A stretch of DNA of 64,000 nucleotides, taken from positions 1 to 64,000 of the forward strand of contig MU266335.1 in assembly GCA_021014945.1 (NCBI GenBank), in the 5' to 3' direction. Position numbers and translations under genes: made by a program. Positions within the stretch are counted from its first letter, which is position 1, and each line of letters opens with the position of its first letter. A model generated the notes under the pieces. That model ran no database searches. It was not told the origin of the DNA and was given only the letters and a program-made list of their open reading frames with translations. Origin of the DNA: Leucogyrophana mollusca. Lineage: Eukaryota; Basidiomycota; Agaricomycetes; Boletales. This document shows positions 22,397 to 33,985 of this stretch, in pieces.

Positions 22397-25300
22397 TCAC
22401 TTCCATGTTGGCCTCCCCCTTTGCATCATACTTGCATCCCCGGTAAAGCTCGCATTTGGCTCCCCAGCAAGGCTCAGCGATGATATAGCTGCCATGACGC
22501 CTGGCCCTTTCACCCTCATGGACCGTGACAACGAAAGCCTTTTCGGTCGTTTTCCGGGCGAACGTCCCACCGTCTCCACCCTCCTCGGACCTGTCGATTC
22601 GCCTAATTGCTCATCTCCAGGCGGAGAGGGCTGGGGAATCATACTCGACCTCCGCCTCGCCTTCTCACTCCTCACTGGACCAATATTTGAGCGCCTTCGT
22701 CCGCCCTTGCTCGTCCCCGCAGATGTCGGTGCACGGCGTGATTGCGTCGGGCTTCCCTGTCGATCACGACCCTTAGGAATGTGTAGCATGGTCAAGCTCC
22801 CATCCTCCTGCCGATTCATGCTCCGGTCGGCCAACGGCGGTGCCCGTCTTACAGGCGAGCCATTCTCGTCCGCCTCTTCAAGGCATCCGAGCGACGAGGA
22901 TCCCTTTGCTTTCAAAAACCCTGGATCGAGTCGGCTAGCCCGCGGTCGCTTGCTCGTGCTCGATCGAAGGCTGGCCGGGGGCGGAGGGAGTGTGAAGCTA
23001 AGATGTACGCTGTCATCTGTTCGCTCATCCTCCCACTCGCTTTCCGACCCTCCCACCGATAACTGGTTCCGTCCAGATACACTTTCGCTACTGTCGCTCG
23101 GGGCGATCGCAATTCCTGGAGTCACAGTGTCGGTACGTGGTCCAGCGTCGTCTAGTTCGCCTTGCCCTGCCTCATCTTTCCATTGCACAACCTTCTTCTC
23201 TTTCTCCTTGTCAGAGACGCGGCGGTATGGTTGACCCAGACTTGAGCGTAGTGACTTGCGCGGGGACTTGTAGGCTCGCCTAGGAGGCGAGGCGACGACG
23301 GAATTGTTATAAGACGAGGATCGCCTTGTCGGGCGCGTGGCTGGCTGTGGCTTGGGTCCTGACGGTACGCGAATCAACGGTGCTGCGTGATCCTCGAATG
23401 CTTTCAACGAGCTGCTAGATGCCTGCGACACATAAGCAGCTGTAGTTGCTCCAAGCATCGTATTGAATGCCTCGTCGTTTCTCTCCGCCACACTCTTCAA
23501 CGATGCTGCTATAGCACGCACAGTCGCCTCCATCCCGTCCTTCCCGTCCTCGGCTGCTATTCTCAGTATTCGCCCTGCCTCTCCAAGCATAACTGTGCAC
23601 CGACCAACCATCCCTAGCAAGTTGACGACCATTTCTGTTTGTGACTGGAACGACTCCTTCACCGCTTCGCGCTCCGCCTCCGCCCGGACACGGTTCATCT
23701 CAGCTTTCCGCCATTTTGCATCCGACCTGATGTTCTCGATGTTGGTCTCCTCCAACTTGTCGGACCGTCGCTCGCTCGCTGCGTGCAGAGTCGCATCGAA
23801 TATGTTCCTTGAATTATTGGAACGGTTCAGCCGTGCGCAAAGTGCCGACTCTGGCTTCACGACTTGTTCTTCCGGTCCGGCAAGCGCCTGTAGTAGGGCA
23901 CGCTCCGCTTCCAAGTCAGGAGAAACGGTCGAGGAAGATGATGATGCCTGAGCGTCGATTTGAGCGAGGCGAAGGCGGATGGCGCGCAGCTTCACTTCGG
24001 CGGCGGATATCTTTCCGGCACAAGAGGCCCCATCCACGATAGATGCCTGTGTTTGTTCCATCCTGACCTGCATGTCTTTCTTGGCGCGTTCCACCTCTGC
24101 AGTCGCCTCTGCCTTCTTCCTCTTAACGATATCTCCCTCCGTGTTGATCTTCCCGGCTAACTTGGCCTTGAGCTCGGCGACCTCGATGTTGAGACGGTTT
24201 ATTGCTTCAACATATCGGCCAACGTGCCTATCGACGTTGACGACATTCCGCGTGACGACCTTGGTCTTGATTTTAGTTGCTCTTTCAGCGTACAGGAGAG
24301 TGTTGTGGGTGTCGTCAAAGTGCTGGGATGTGGGAGCGATACAAACAACCATCACGGTCTTGCAGTTGCCTCCCAGAGCGAACTTGAGCAACCGAGTAAG
24401 CTTACTGTTCCGGTAAGGTACGTGGCGGACGGCACCCCCACTTTCGCAGAGGGCATTGATACAGTTACCGAGAGCGAGCAGAGACTTGTTGATGTTCGCC
24501 CCTTCCACCATGCGCTGACCCATGTTTGATGTAGCCGCCGCACGTTCGCTGCCTGCCAAGTCGATGATAGACAGGGTGGCCATTGTTCGCTCCTCCGTCA
24601 TGGAAGCAGTTCGTGGTGATTGAGTGACGTGCACTTGGAGGACAGCATGAGAACGAGAAGAAGTTTCGTTGGCGTGTGTTGGGGACTGTGTGCGACGAGA
24701 ATTGCCTTGGAGGACAATCTGCTTTACTTCTTCTGCACTGTTGGGACGCAACTCGACGAGACCGACGACTTTGACGGATTTGTCTTCACGTATCTGGAGA
24801 CCACCGCGCGGGGTGGGCGATCCTGGTTCGGCGAGAAGGTCGCGGATTTCCTCGTTATATATTTCCAGGAATGTGACGATGACATCCGTATTCCATTCGT
24901 CTTTGCGATCTTCTATGCGCTGGAAGAGATCGGCCATGGTGAGGTAGATGACACCAGGGTCGGCTTCAGTTCCGCTGATGGTGTGCGTTTTACCGCAGCC
25001 CGTCGCCTGTGGGACTAACGTTGGTGACGAATTAGCCAAGTGGATACAGTGGACGTACCCCATAAGCGAATACAGTGGCATTGTAGCCATCGAGTAAGCC
25101 ACGGAGGAGGGGCTGAGCCGTAGAGGCATAGACTTCTTCCTGGCGCGCATCGCTGTTGAATACGCGATCAAACATGAATCTCTTGTCCTTGTAGCGTTTG
25201 GTGCCTGGAGGCATAAATCCGCGTTCCACGAATGCCCTCGCTCTGTCCTTCTCATCGGGATCAAAGGTAAGGATGCGGTCATCAACGATCTGCACAATAT

Positions 25301-25516
25301 CACGAAGTGGTGCGGATGCTGTCACAGGTTTACCGGGTGTGGAGAGGGTCCCATCCCCCCGGATTGTTGTATCGTAACATGGTTCCGGAAGACGAGCGGC
25401 CTCCCATGTTGTAGGAGGGCGTACACGAACTGTATGGCTAAATGAGATGGGCTGGATCGGTAACAAAGCGGGATGTGATCAATACCTGCCACTGTGATTG
25501 AACCAGCAGCGACCAT
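22397..25516 (-). CDS. KIP3: Kinesin-8 motor (Kip3/Klp5-type)
   Basis: Exons 25516-25486, 25429-25059 and 25006-22397 give 1,003 residues. The motor domain starts at once (SITVAVRVRPPTTWEA). It carries the P-loop YGATGCGKTHT at about residues 133-143, switch I NETSSRSHA, switch II DLAGSERAA and the late motor motif ANINKSLLALGNCINAL. The ATGCGKTHT P-loop, a long insert between RVRPP and the catalytic core, and RHVPYRNSKLTRLLKFALGG point to kinesin-8, which walks to plus ends and shortens microtubules. A coiled coil follows (INRLNIEVAELKAKL), then a basic Ser/Arg-rich tail. A CACGTG box lies at 25668-25673, about 150 bp upstream of the start. Confidence 0.94.
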
Positions 25517-25767
25517 TGTATTAACTGGTCAAATATAAGGATAGTAATTGTTGATGCTCAGTATTATTATACTGAGCCGTCCGTCGTCGTGGTCGAAGTT
25601 AATGTTAGGAAACTGCAGAATTGGTTCAAAACTCAACTTTGAACTTGACGCGTCCCATGCAACAGATCACGTGACCGTTATTGCTGAGGGTACATGTAAT
25701 ATGACGAAAAATACAAAACAACAGCGAACAGTAAATGGAACATCCTATACACGACACTCGAGAATCA

Positions 25768-28065
25768 TTAGCCCCGATTCTTTTCCGAAAGAGCCTCTTC
25801 CTCAGCCCAAGCGGTCCAAAATGCGGCTCCATCCCCTCTTGTCCAGTACAAAGCGGGCTGCTTTCCAAGCACAACGTCCTCGGTTATGAGAACGTATCGA
25901 ATACTCTGATCAGAGGGCATTAGTGTTGAGTGAATATATTATATGGGGCACTCACCGAGCCGCTGACGAATCGGCAGGGTCACAATTAGTCAATATACGA
26001 AGGGGGGATGAGAGGGTAACGTACGGCACTTCATACATGGGTTCCAACAACAACGTTTCCTTGTAAAATTCAGACAATCGTCGGAGTTCATAGTAAACAG
26101 GCACTTACCATGATCCCTCTCAACCCTCTCGCTCCCCCTCCTCGTTCCGCCGCCTTCCGACAGATCTCGTTCAGCGCGGCCCCCGTAAACCGTATCTCAA
26201 CACCAGAGTAGCCAAACAGGGCGGTGTATTGTGAGACTAACGACCCTCTCACCTCAGTGAGTATACGGCGGAGGTCAGCAGTTGTGAGGGGTGAAAGTGT
26301 GGTAATTGACGGGAGACGAGATATAAATTCTGGAATAAACCTGCACGCCACTGAGAATTCCAATAGTTAGGTTTGTGGCAGTTCGTACCCGTATTTGACC
26401 AGATCTTAAACGAAAGCGGTCAACTTGGGTCGCGGTCGCGTCGATACAACTACTGGCGCACCTGAAGGCTCGACCATTTCAAGGACATTCTGGGTGGACC
26501 TGCGATTAGGCGTGAAGAATGGCATGAATCCCTTCATACTGTTTGAGTCATCCTCTTTTGGAGACAAATTGGCTGTAAATCCTATGGACTGAACACCATA
26601 TTAGTCCACGGGATTGGTTCACCATCTTGCAAGCTCACACCCTTGGCGACCCGCCGTTTGACAACAGTGTCAAGTCCGACAAAGGCACCGCTAAGAATGA
26701 AAAGCACATTCGAAGTGTCGATGTGGTAAGTGTCGGGCCTCGCTGGCATCTTCTCAGCCTAAAAACTCTAGGGAAATACCGCGGTGGACGTACGCGCTGC
26801 CGCCGCAGGACTTGGATTCCGCTGCCCAGGGCGTGAGCGACCTTCGGGTGCTGCGGCAGGTGGATCTACAGATCCCGATTTGCCTTGAACCGTGACCGTC
26901 GAGCCTTCCATCATGCGAAGTAAAGCTTGCTGTACGCCTTCCCCACCTACATCTCGAGAGCCTTCCATACCTGTGCCTCCCGATTTGCGGGCAATCTTGT
27001 CGACTTCGTCAATATAAACTATTCCCGTACTGTTGCAGAGTTGGGAGCTTGAGCATGAGGGGACTATGCTGTATCCGATAAAACGTTACCTTGCACGTTG
27101 TGGATCCCAGTTAGCGGACTGAAGCTAAAGCACATCGATTGGTCGGGCCTTTTCCAATAAGATTCGACTGGAACCCGCACCAATCGCTGGATCGCCATGT
27201 CGACGTCCTCTCCTACATCTAGAACAATGTCAACAGGCCAACCCACCTTTCATTCGTAGTACCACTGACATCCAGCCTGTGTAAAAGAAGTTGCATCACT
27301 GACGGAGAATGGAACATCCAGGACCCGAGCCAGTGTGCGAGCTAATAGAGTCTTGCCTGTAAACAGGAGGTTCAGCCGCGGGTCCTGACTGAACCTCGCT
27401 GTGATATCTCTTACCAGAACCTGTTGGGCCTCTGAACCAGACAGCCGTCAGAAAATTCGGCAAATTAATAGATGAGTAGCGCTAACATGACTAAGACATT
27501 GCTTTTCTCGAAGAGAGAGACCGGATGGCGCGGTTGAAGTAGTGTGGATGGCGGAAGCAACCTGTGGGGGTGTGGATGAAGCTGAGCTGTGGACACGCCG
27601 GAACGTGCTATCAGGATCTTAGAATTCATGGTGAAAGCAATCAGCAAAAATTAACAGCTCGCACCGTCATCTCCATTGATTTCTGACCAATCCGTAGCTT
27701 CTTGCTCGCCCGCTAGCGACGCCAGATTTGCGCGCACTCGATTATAGTGGTTGAACACACTAGTACTTTTCAGTTTCATCTACGATGGTAAGCTGGAGCC
27801 GGTACATACGCAACAGAGAGTACTTTCTTCGCATTCTCCTGACCGATCACGAATTCGTCCAAGTATTGCACCAACTAGGAAAGGAAACTTGAGTCCGAAC
27901 GTTTCTAGCCCTCCAGGAAGAGCAGTCTACCTGGCGCGGAGTAGCAAGTCCTGCAGGACGCATGTAGGTGTTGTCATCCAGGTCATCTCTAGACGCATAC
28001 TCGTAGCGTGCTTGTGTTCGGAGATTGCGAGTCAAGATTCGGAGTTGACGAGCGTGCCAGGGCAT
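25768..28065 (-). CDS. MCX1: Mitochondrial ClpX AAA+ unfoldase
   Basis: Sixteen exons give 488 residues: 28065-27931, 27874-27810, 27759-27665, 27586-27487, 27431-27415, 27356-27270, 27218-27175, 27118-27090, 27029-26794, 26742-26639, 26588-26462, 26404-26389, 26340-26109, 26059-26025, 25962-25956, 25905-25768. The total is divisible by three and every junction restores the family motif. The N-terminus is Arg-rich and acidic-poor, like a mitochondrial presequence ([20 protein letters not shown]). [19 protein letters not shown] is followed by Walker A IGPTGSGKT at about 132-140, [16 protein letters not shown], Walker [10 protein letters not shown] at about 194-202, [20 protein letters not shown] and [15 protein letters not shown]. 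No zinc-binding domain is present, as in other fungal forms. Confidence 0.94.
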
Positions 28066-28368
28066 TAACCAGCCTGAAAACATCCAAGTGGACTCAAATC
28101 TCGCGAACGACCCGGCGAGTGTGTACAGAGCGCTGGGATCCAACCGAGACTTGAGAGCGAAGCGGGGCGCGAGATATAGGTAAGACTGACAATGACCGCC
28201 GCCGCCTTACCCACAAGGAACAGTTTAGGAACCTTGCCCAGAAGGATCAGCTCTGTAATGTAAACAGCGACAAATACCTGTGCGCTTCCAAGAATTACCA
28301 GGGTCGAGCGGCTTCAGTTTGCCAGCTTGCTTGGATTCCAGCAACAATTGCCCTTTACTCCGGCTGGC
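28066..28368. promoter_or_regulatory. Shared upstream region of ClpX and cactin
   Basis: This 303-bp stretch lies between the divergent starts at 28065 (-) and 28369 (+). Frames running through it on the minus strand are read-through and not supported as exons. Confidence 0.5.
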
Positions 28369-30832
28369 ATGGCCCGTCATCGCTCGCGCTCCCCCTCGCG
28401 GTACGACAGGGATCGGGAGGACAGACACCGAAGCTCATACCGAGATGACAAGTTCCCATCTAAGTATGATACTCGAGACAATGATAGAAAACGAGAACGG
28501 AGCCGCAGTAGGGGCAGAGATAGAGATGAATCCTCGCGACGACGCAGAGACCGCAGTCAGAGCGTAGACGAGGACCGAAAAGAAAAGAGGTGGGCCCTTA
28601 TTGTATCCATTTCGCCTCCGCTCACATATCGCCAGACATAAACGGGATAAATCCGAAGAACGAAGAGCTAGGAAGGCTGAGAAGAAGAGAATCAAGGAGG
28701 AGGAGGAGGCACGCCAAGTAGCGGAGCTTAGTGTTTACAGTGCTACCGACAACCCCTTCCACGACGTGAATCTCGGTCAACAATTCCGCTGGCACAAGAA
28801 GAACGACAAGGAAAGAAAGCAGGGTCTGTCAATAGCTGAATCTCAGAGAAGAGATGCTCTTCGACGACAAGAGGCGAAAGAGGAACTGGAACGTTTGAAC
28901 AAACGACGTGCCGAGAGGGAGGTGGAGCAGCGACTTAGGGAAGAGGAGGAGATGAGAATGCAAAGAATGGCCGAGTCTGCACAAATGTCCGAATGGATAG
29001 CAAAGGATGGCGATTTCCAATTGGAACAGGAGCGCAATAGGGCTGCCATTCGCATCAAAGAAAAGAGGGCCAAAGCTATTGACTTCTTGGCTCTCAATTT
29101 GAGATACGCGAACCCTCCCGATGAAGACGAAGACGAAGAAGATGCAGCTTTAGAGATTGACCTTGATGAGCCCTACAACATCCTAGACGTGCGTTCGACA
29201 TCTGAGTTCATTACAGATTTGCGAAATCTAACTTTTTTTAGAGTCTTTCCTCCGACCAGATTGAAGAACTACACGATGACATCGACCGCTATCTATCATT
29301 GGAGCAGTCGGAAGTCAACCTCGAGTTTTGGACTGTAGGTTGCCTTCCACTGAATATTGGGTCAACGTTCAAATAATTTTCAGAACATGATGGTCGTATG
29401 CAAAGATCGTCTGGACAGGATCAAGACCACGGAGCGGATGGGTGTTGAGGCCGCCGCTGCTGTTGAGTCTGAGATCACCGCCCTCCTTTCCGGAAAGAGC
29501 TACGATCACCTCGCTACGCTTCAGAGACAGATTCAGGCCAAGCTCACTAGCGGAGAGCCAGTCGACGTAGACTACTGGGAAGGCCTACTAAAGAAACTCC
29601 TGGTGTGGAAAGCCAAGGTCGAGCTCCCTCCTTCCATGTTCAGTACCTGTTTAACATATTTTCTCCAGGCAAAGCTGAAGAGCTTGCATGAAGTGGTTGT
29701 TCGCAATAGGCTCGAGCAATTACGGAAGCGACAACGAGATGAAGCTCTGCAAGCCCAGGAGGAGCTGCTCGCCGGAGTTGCCAAATCCGCCGCACAAGGC
29801 TGGAATGACATGCGGGTTGCTACAGTTGAAAGCGAGCTTGCTGAAGCAGAAGTTGCTCCCGAAGAAACAGAACCTTATGATAGGTCAATGAGTCCAGTGC
29901 TCATAGATATCACGAAGTTGCATGCAGACGAGCGACAAATTGATATCGTGACTGAAGAAGCTGATCATCACTCTCTGGTGAGTCTTCAAACATGGGTCTG
30001 ATGCTCTTGTCTGATTCCGTTCGTCTATTCAGTTTACACAACGTCGTAATGTTGCAGCCTCCCGCTTCGTCCCGAAAGCCGCACAGCCCATAGTAGAAGT
30101 GGAGACAACAGAAGTGGCTGCCAGTGGCGCTGACCTGGCATCTGAAGCACTTTACAGAGCTGAAGCCGAGAAAGAACTTGACGAAGAGGAAGAGTTGTTC
30201 AATCTTGAGGAGAACATCGTCAATCCGACATCGTACAATTGGGAAGACAAGTACAGGCCGCGGAAACCAAGGTACTTTAACCGTGTGCACACTGGGTACG
30301 AGTGGAACAAGTACAATCAGACACATTACGAGTTAGTCTTCCGTGTGTTTCTCTCAGTCACCGATGTGCTAACGCTGGGCATCAATAGCGTGGATAACCC
30401 TCCACCAAAAGTCGTGCAGGGCTACAAGGTATGTATTGGTCGTGTACAATAACTCCTCGTGTATTAACCTCATGACCGCAGTTCAATATCTTCTACCCGG
30501 ATCTTATTGACAAGTCCAAAGCTCCTACGTACAAAATTGTCAAGGAGCCAGGCAATGAGGATACAGTCTTGCTACATTTCAGTGCTGGGCCACCGTATGA
30601 GGACATCGCGTTCAGGATCGTAAATCGCGAGTGGGAATTCTCTCATAAACGGTAAATGATATTGCATTCACTTTCCCCGTTTCCGCCGCTAATTCGCTGT
30701 TCAAGTGGTTTCCGGAGCAGCTTTGATCGCGGCTGTCTATCACTTTGGTTCAATTTCCGCCGTAACGTGAGTGCATTACCCATTGCTCTGCCCGACAGCA
30801 TTCTGACCAGCCCCTAGTTCTATCGCAAGTAA
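28369..30832 (+). CDS. Cactin, spliceosome-associated protein
   Basis: Exons 28369-28589, 28636-29188, 29242-29334, 29384-29617, 29669-29977, 30033-30331, 30389-30428, 30482-30651, 30706-30766 and 30818-30832 give 664 residues. The N-terminal 75 residues are Arg/Ser/Asp-rich (SRSPSRYDRDREDRHRSS). A charged helical middle follows (NPFHDVNLGQQFRWHKKND, EWIAKDGDFQLEQ). The conserved C-terminus has YNWEDKYRPRKPRYFNRVH, NPPPKVVQGYKFNIFYPDL and PYEDIAFRIVNREWEFSHK, ending FRSSFDRGCLSLWFNFRR then NFYRK. Cactin proteins join the late spliceosome and help fix branch or acceptor choice, which may matter in a genome this rich in short introns. Confidence 0.95.
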
Positions 30833-31449
30833 CGTATTGCGACTCGTGTACTTCGTGCGATATGTAAGATTGACCCCATGCCAATGTAACGTCGCTTTTC
30901 CATTCCCATCTCCGTTTTCTGAAGAGTGTCGCCCCAAAAGTGAGGCAGTAGTGTGTGGCCAGTTCCCAAGGCGAAAATCGAACAAAAGCCAGCCAATATT
31001 TGAATGCCTGAAGCTCAACACAACGGTGCCGCCGCGGAGATGAAACGAAAGTTCCGTTTCCACGTGGAAGACAACGTTTTCCTGTTCTGGCATCTCCTTG
31101 GGGTGGGTAAGTGGCGAATGGTCCAGAGCACTGGTTTTGATGTCCTATTCACCACTTCACCGCTTTTGTCTTGCTTGTTGACGCGCGCTGATATCCTGGT
31201 TCGAGGTGGTCAGCGCGACTCCATTGTCTTCGGTTGTTTGCCACTCAACTTGTGTGGCGTGTGGCGTCTCTGTGGACGCCCGCTTTGTCTGACAATTTCT
31301 CGCCACCACATTTGTGGCCAAAGCAAGCACAGCTCCACGCCAAAGCGTTTTCCTGTTCTGTGGCGGATGGCCAGTACAAAAGGCCCAGCGTCTGTCGGTT
31401 TTCCATCTTGCAAGCCCCCCACTGTATCAACCATTTCCCCTGCACCTCA
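30833..31449. other. Intergenic, upstream of first cyclin gene
   Basis: This 617-bp stretch lies between cactin and the cyclin gene. It is rich in TTTC/TCTC tracts near its end, as often seen in fungal 5' leaders. An open frame continues upstream of the proposed start but looks non-coding. Confidence 0.45.
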
Positions 31450-33363
31450 ATGTTTTCGTCTCTTTTCGCGCGCACAGCTGAGCAGAATACACGCGCCGAT
31501 GATCGTGCTCGGAAGTACTTCAACAAGCCCATCTGGAGCTTGTCTCCCGATCCTGCGTTCCTCGCGCCACCGAAGTTTGACTCTGTGAAGCCCACTATAT
31601 CCAAGTCCAAGCTCTTTGGCGCTCACCCCCTCGTGGAGGCTACCATGGAAGATCCGTTCGCACAGTCCACCAACACTAAATCGTACTTCGCCGATCAATC
31701 AAACCTCGTGGAGGCAAGCGCGGTCTCTGCGGCAATTGGGCACGTCGGTCCCGCGTGGCATGATAGTTATGGCTGCCACAGCATTGTCTCCTTTCCCTCC
31801 CCTGCGTCAACGCCGGAGAGCTTGCTCATTACGAAGCTCAACCACAAGACGCCGTGGAGCACCATGGGCTTCCGCTCGGGAACGGCAGAACACCAGGCCT
31901 TTGGAACTTATTGTCCATCTTCGCCCAAACTTCGCGCACTTATGGGTAGCCGTTCCTTCCTTGTGTCACAAGGGCCTTTGGTGCCGCCGGGGTTGGGTCC
32001 ACCCCGCCCTCGCTCCGACCGTCTCATCGAGGACGGCAGTCTCTTGGAAGGGCACAACACAGGACTTGCGACCGCAGAGGCGATCCGTCGTACAGGTGAA
32101 ATCTTGGTCCAATGCGGCGTGCTGACGACCCTGGAGACGCCGGTGCCTCCTTTGCCCACTGCGGTCTTACCCACCCTCGGGTTTTCAGATTATCAGCTCG
32201 GCTTCACCGTGGAACATGTGGCTAACAAGTATCCTGAGCCGGATGCCATAGAAGACGCCCTGGCTCGCTGGTCCTCCGACATGCTATATTCCCTTGCTGC
32301 GGACTTGGCCGCAACGCGAGTCCTCCCTATTGTGTAAGAATCATTCCTGTGAATGCTATATGTCGTTACTTATCTTAGTATGACTAGGCACTCCATGGGA
32401 CCGTCATCTGCCTGTCAATCCGTAGCCAAGCGCATTCGTCAGGTCCTTCGGGACATACATTGCCCAGAGCTGGTCGTCATTCACGCCTTTTGGTACATCC
32501 TCCAGCTCACTAGCAGCACCGATGATAAAGCCAGCGCATTTACTTTCTACCATTTCCTATATCAGCATGGGGCTCGTACGGTGGATGAGGTTATGCTGCA
32601 CGCTTTCATCGCCGCTGCGATGGTTAGCGACAAATGGGTTAACGACCACTCCTTCGCTGCGAAGACTTGGTATGCGTATTTGAGCCAGTTTCCGTTTCCA
32701 TTGCTGACTTTTGGCAGGCGCAAGTTTTCTGGGATTCCGGTTGCAACTTTAAATACCACTGAAATATTCATGCTCAAGCGGCTTGCATGGAAGACTGAGA
32801 TTCCTACGGACCAGTGGCGCCTGTGGTTAGAGCAGTTGCAGAACTGGGGGGGATCGACCGCCCGCAATGGCTCACTCCCTCAAGGCTCTACTTCTCCTAG
32901 GGCCATCGTGGATACTGTCCTTGATCACATGCTTTTGCAGGACGTCGCGCGATCTCACGCCCCCCAACCGCACCACAGCGTTCCACACACTAGCGGCGGC
33001 GCCCCAGACGCGCCAATGCATGCTTATAAACCTGATTTTATCTCGGCTGTACCTAGCCTTCCTGGGCCTGCAGACTGGTGCCCGGAGGCCGACCCAGTAG
33101 TAGAACCCACGTCACATCGTCAGCCCGTGTTGTTTGCTCCCGGAGCGCATCGCATATCCGTCGGTCAACTGTCACACGACATCGCCAGCTTTCCCCATAC
33201 TCCACCGGCTTTCCAATACGGGCGTTCAATGCCCTTAGGAACGTCGTTCGCTGGTCCATTCGGTGCAATCGGCACCCGGTTGGCCAATGGGCTTACATCA
33301 GTCCACAATGGCCCCTGGCTTGCAACGGCTTCCGGTGTTCCTTGGATCACTGCCCAGGGGTAA
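31450..33363 (+). CDS. Cyclin-box protein, PCL/PHO80-like, copy A
   Basis: Exons 31450-32333, 32379-32669 and 32718-33363 give 606 residues starting MFSSLFARTAEQ. The N-terminal about 290 residues are low in structure (KPIWSLSPDPAFLAPPKF). The cyclin box lies at about residues 315-415: LVVIHAFWYILQLTSS, HAFIAAAMVSDKWVNDHSF, KTWRKFSGIPVATLN and FMLKRLAWKTEIPTDQW. Both introns are phase 2, and the second splits the Trp codon of KTW. The C-terminus is Pro/His-rich. The family should bind a Pho85- or Cdk-type kinase; the partner and process are not shown. It is related to the minus-strand cyclin beyond the E1 gene. Confidence 0.85.
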
Positions 33364-33985
33364 TCTGGTGACAATGGCTTTCCACACGCTCGAATCATTA
33401 TCGCAGGTCTTCTTCCCCGCGTTTCCTATGTCTCGTCTTCAGTTTGGCTTGTCACGGTAGAACCTGGGGCCTGGGGGTTGATTAATATGCGGGGCATTGC
33501 TTTCGTAGTACGCCCGGCCCCTGCGCGCTGGCTGCGGCCATTTTGACGTTTGGTTTGGTTTGTGTATGCCGATTTTTGCTTGGTAGCCTTACACTTCACG
33601 TCTCCCGCCCGTCCATCATCCATCCTGCCGCCGCTTCCCAGCATTCGTCCTTCTGGTGGTACTTGACTCGTCTCTGGCTCCCCAACTGTACTGTGTCTTC
33701 TGGACAGTTCATTTTGTCATGATAGCGGTGTTGTGTCCTTACTTGGGAGCACTTGTTAGCGTCGGTGCATGTGTCGTAGCTCTACGATCTGGAATACACC
33801 GTCTTGTGCGACTCTGCTCTAGCTTGTTCGAGCATATTCTTCAGTCTCAGCCTTTCCACATCCGCTTAGTCATTGCCTTAATCTATCATCTTGGAGGCTT
33901 CAAGCCCGCCGTGACTCTGCACTCTTGACAATCATCTACACTTCCTTGGCTGGCCTACCACTTTCCGTTTTGAAGTTATATAATC
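33364..33985. other. Intergenic, upstream of E1 gene
   Basis: This 622-bp stretch is pyrimidine-rich. It holds the 3' end of the first cyclin gene and the promoter of the E1 gene. A 90-codon frame at 33656-33928 has hydrophobic composition from T-rich DNA and no domain. Confidence 0.5.

Noticed and set aside
22233..23234. 333-codon plus-strand frame opposite the kinesin tail
   Set aside because: Mirror frame of a Ser/Arg-rich exon; the minus-strand kinesin reading explains the sequence fully.
33656..33928. 90-codon hydrophobic frame upstream of the E1 gene
   Set aside because: Composition follows from T-rich DNA; no signal or domain pattern and it sits in a promoter region.
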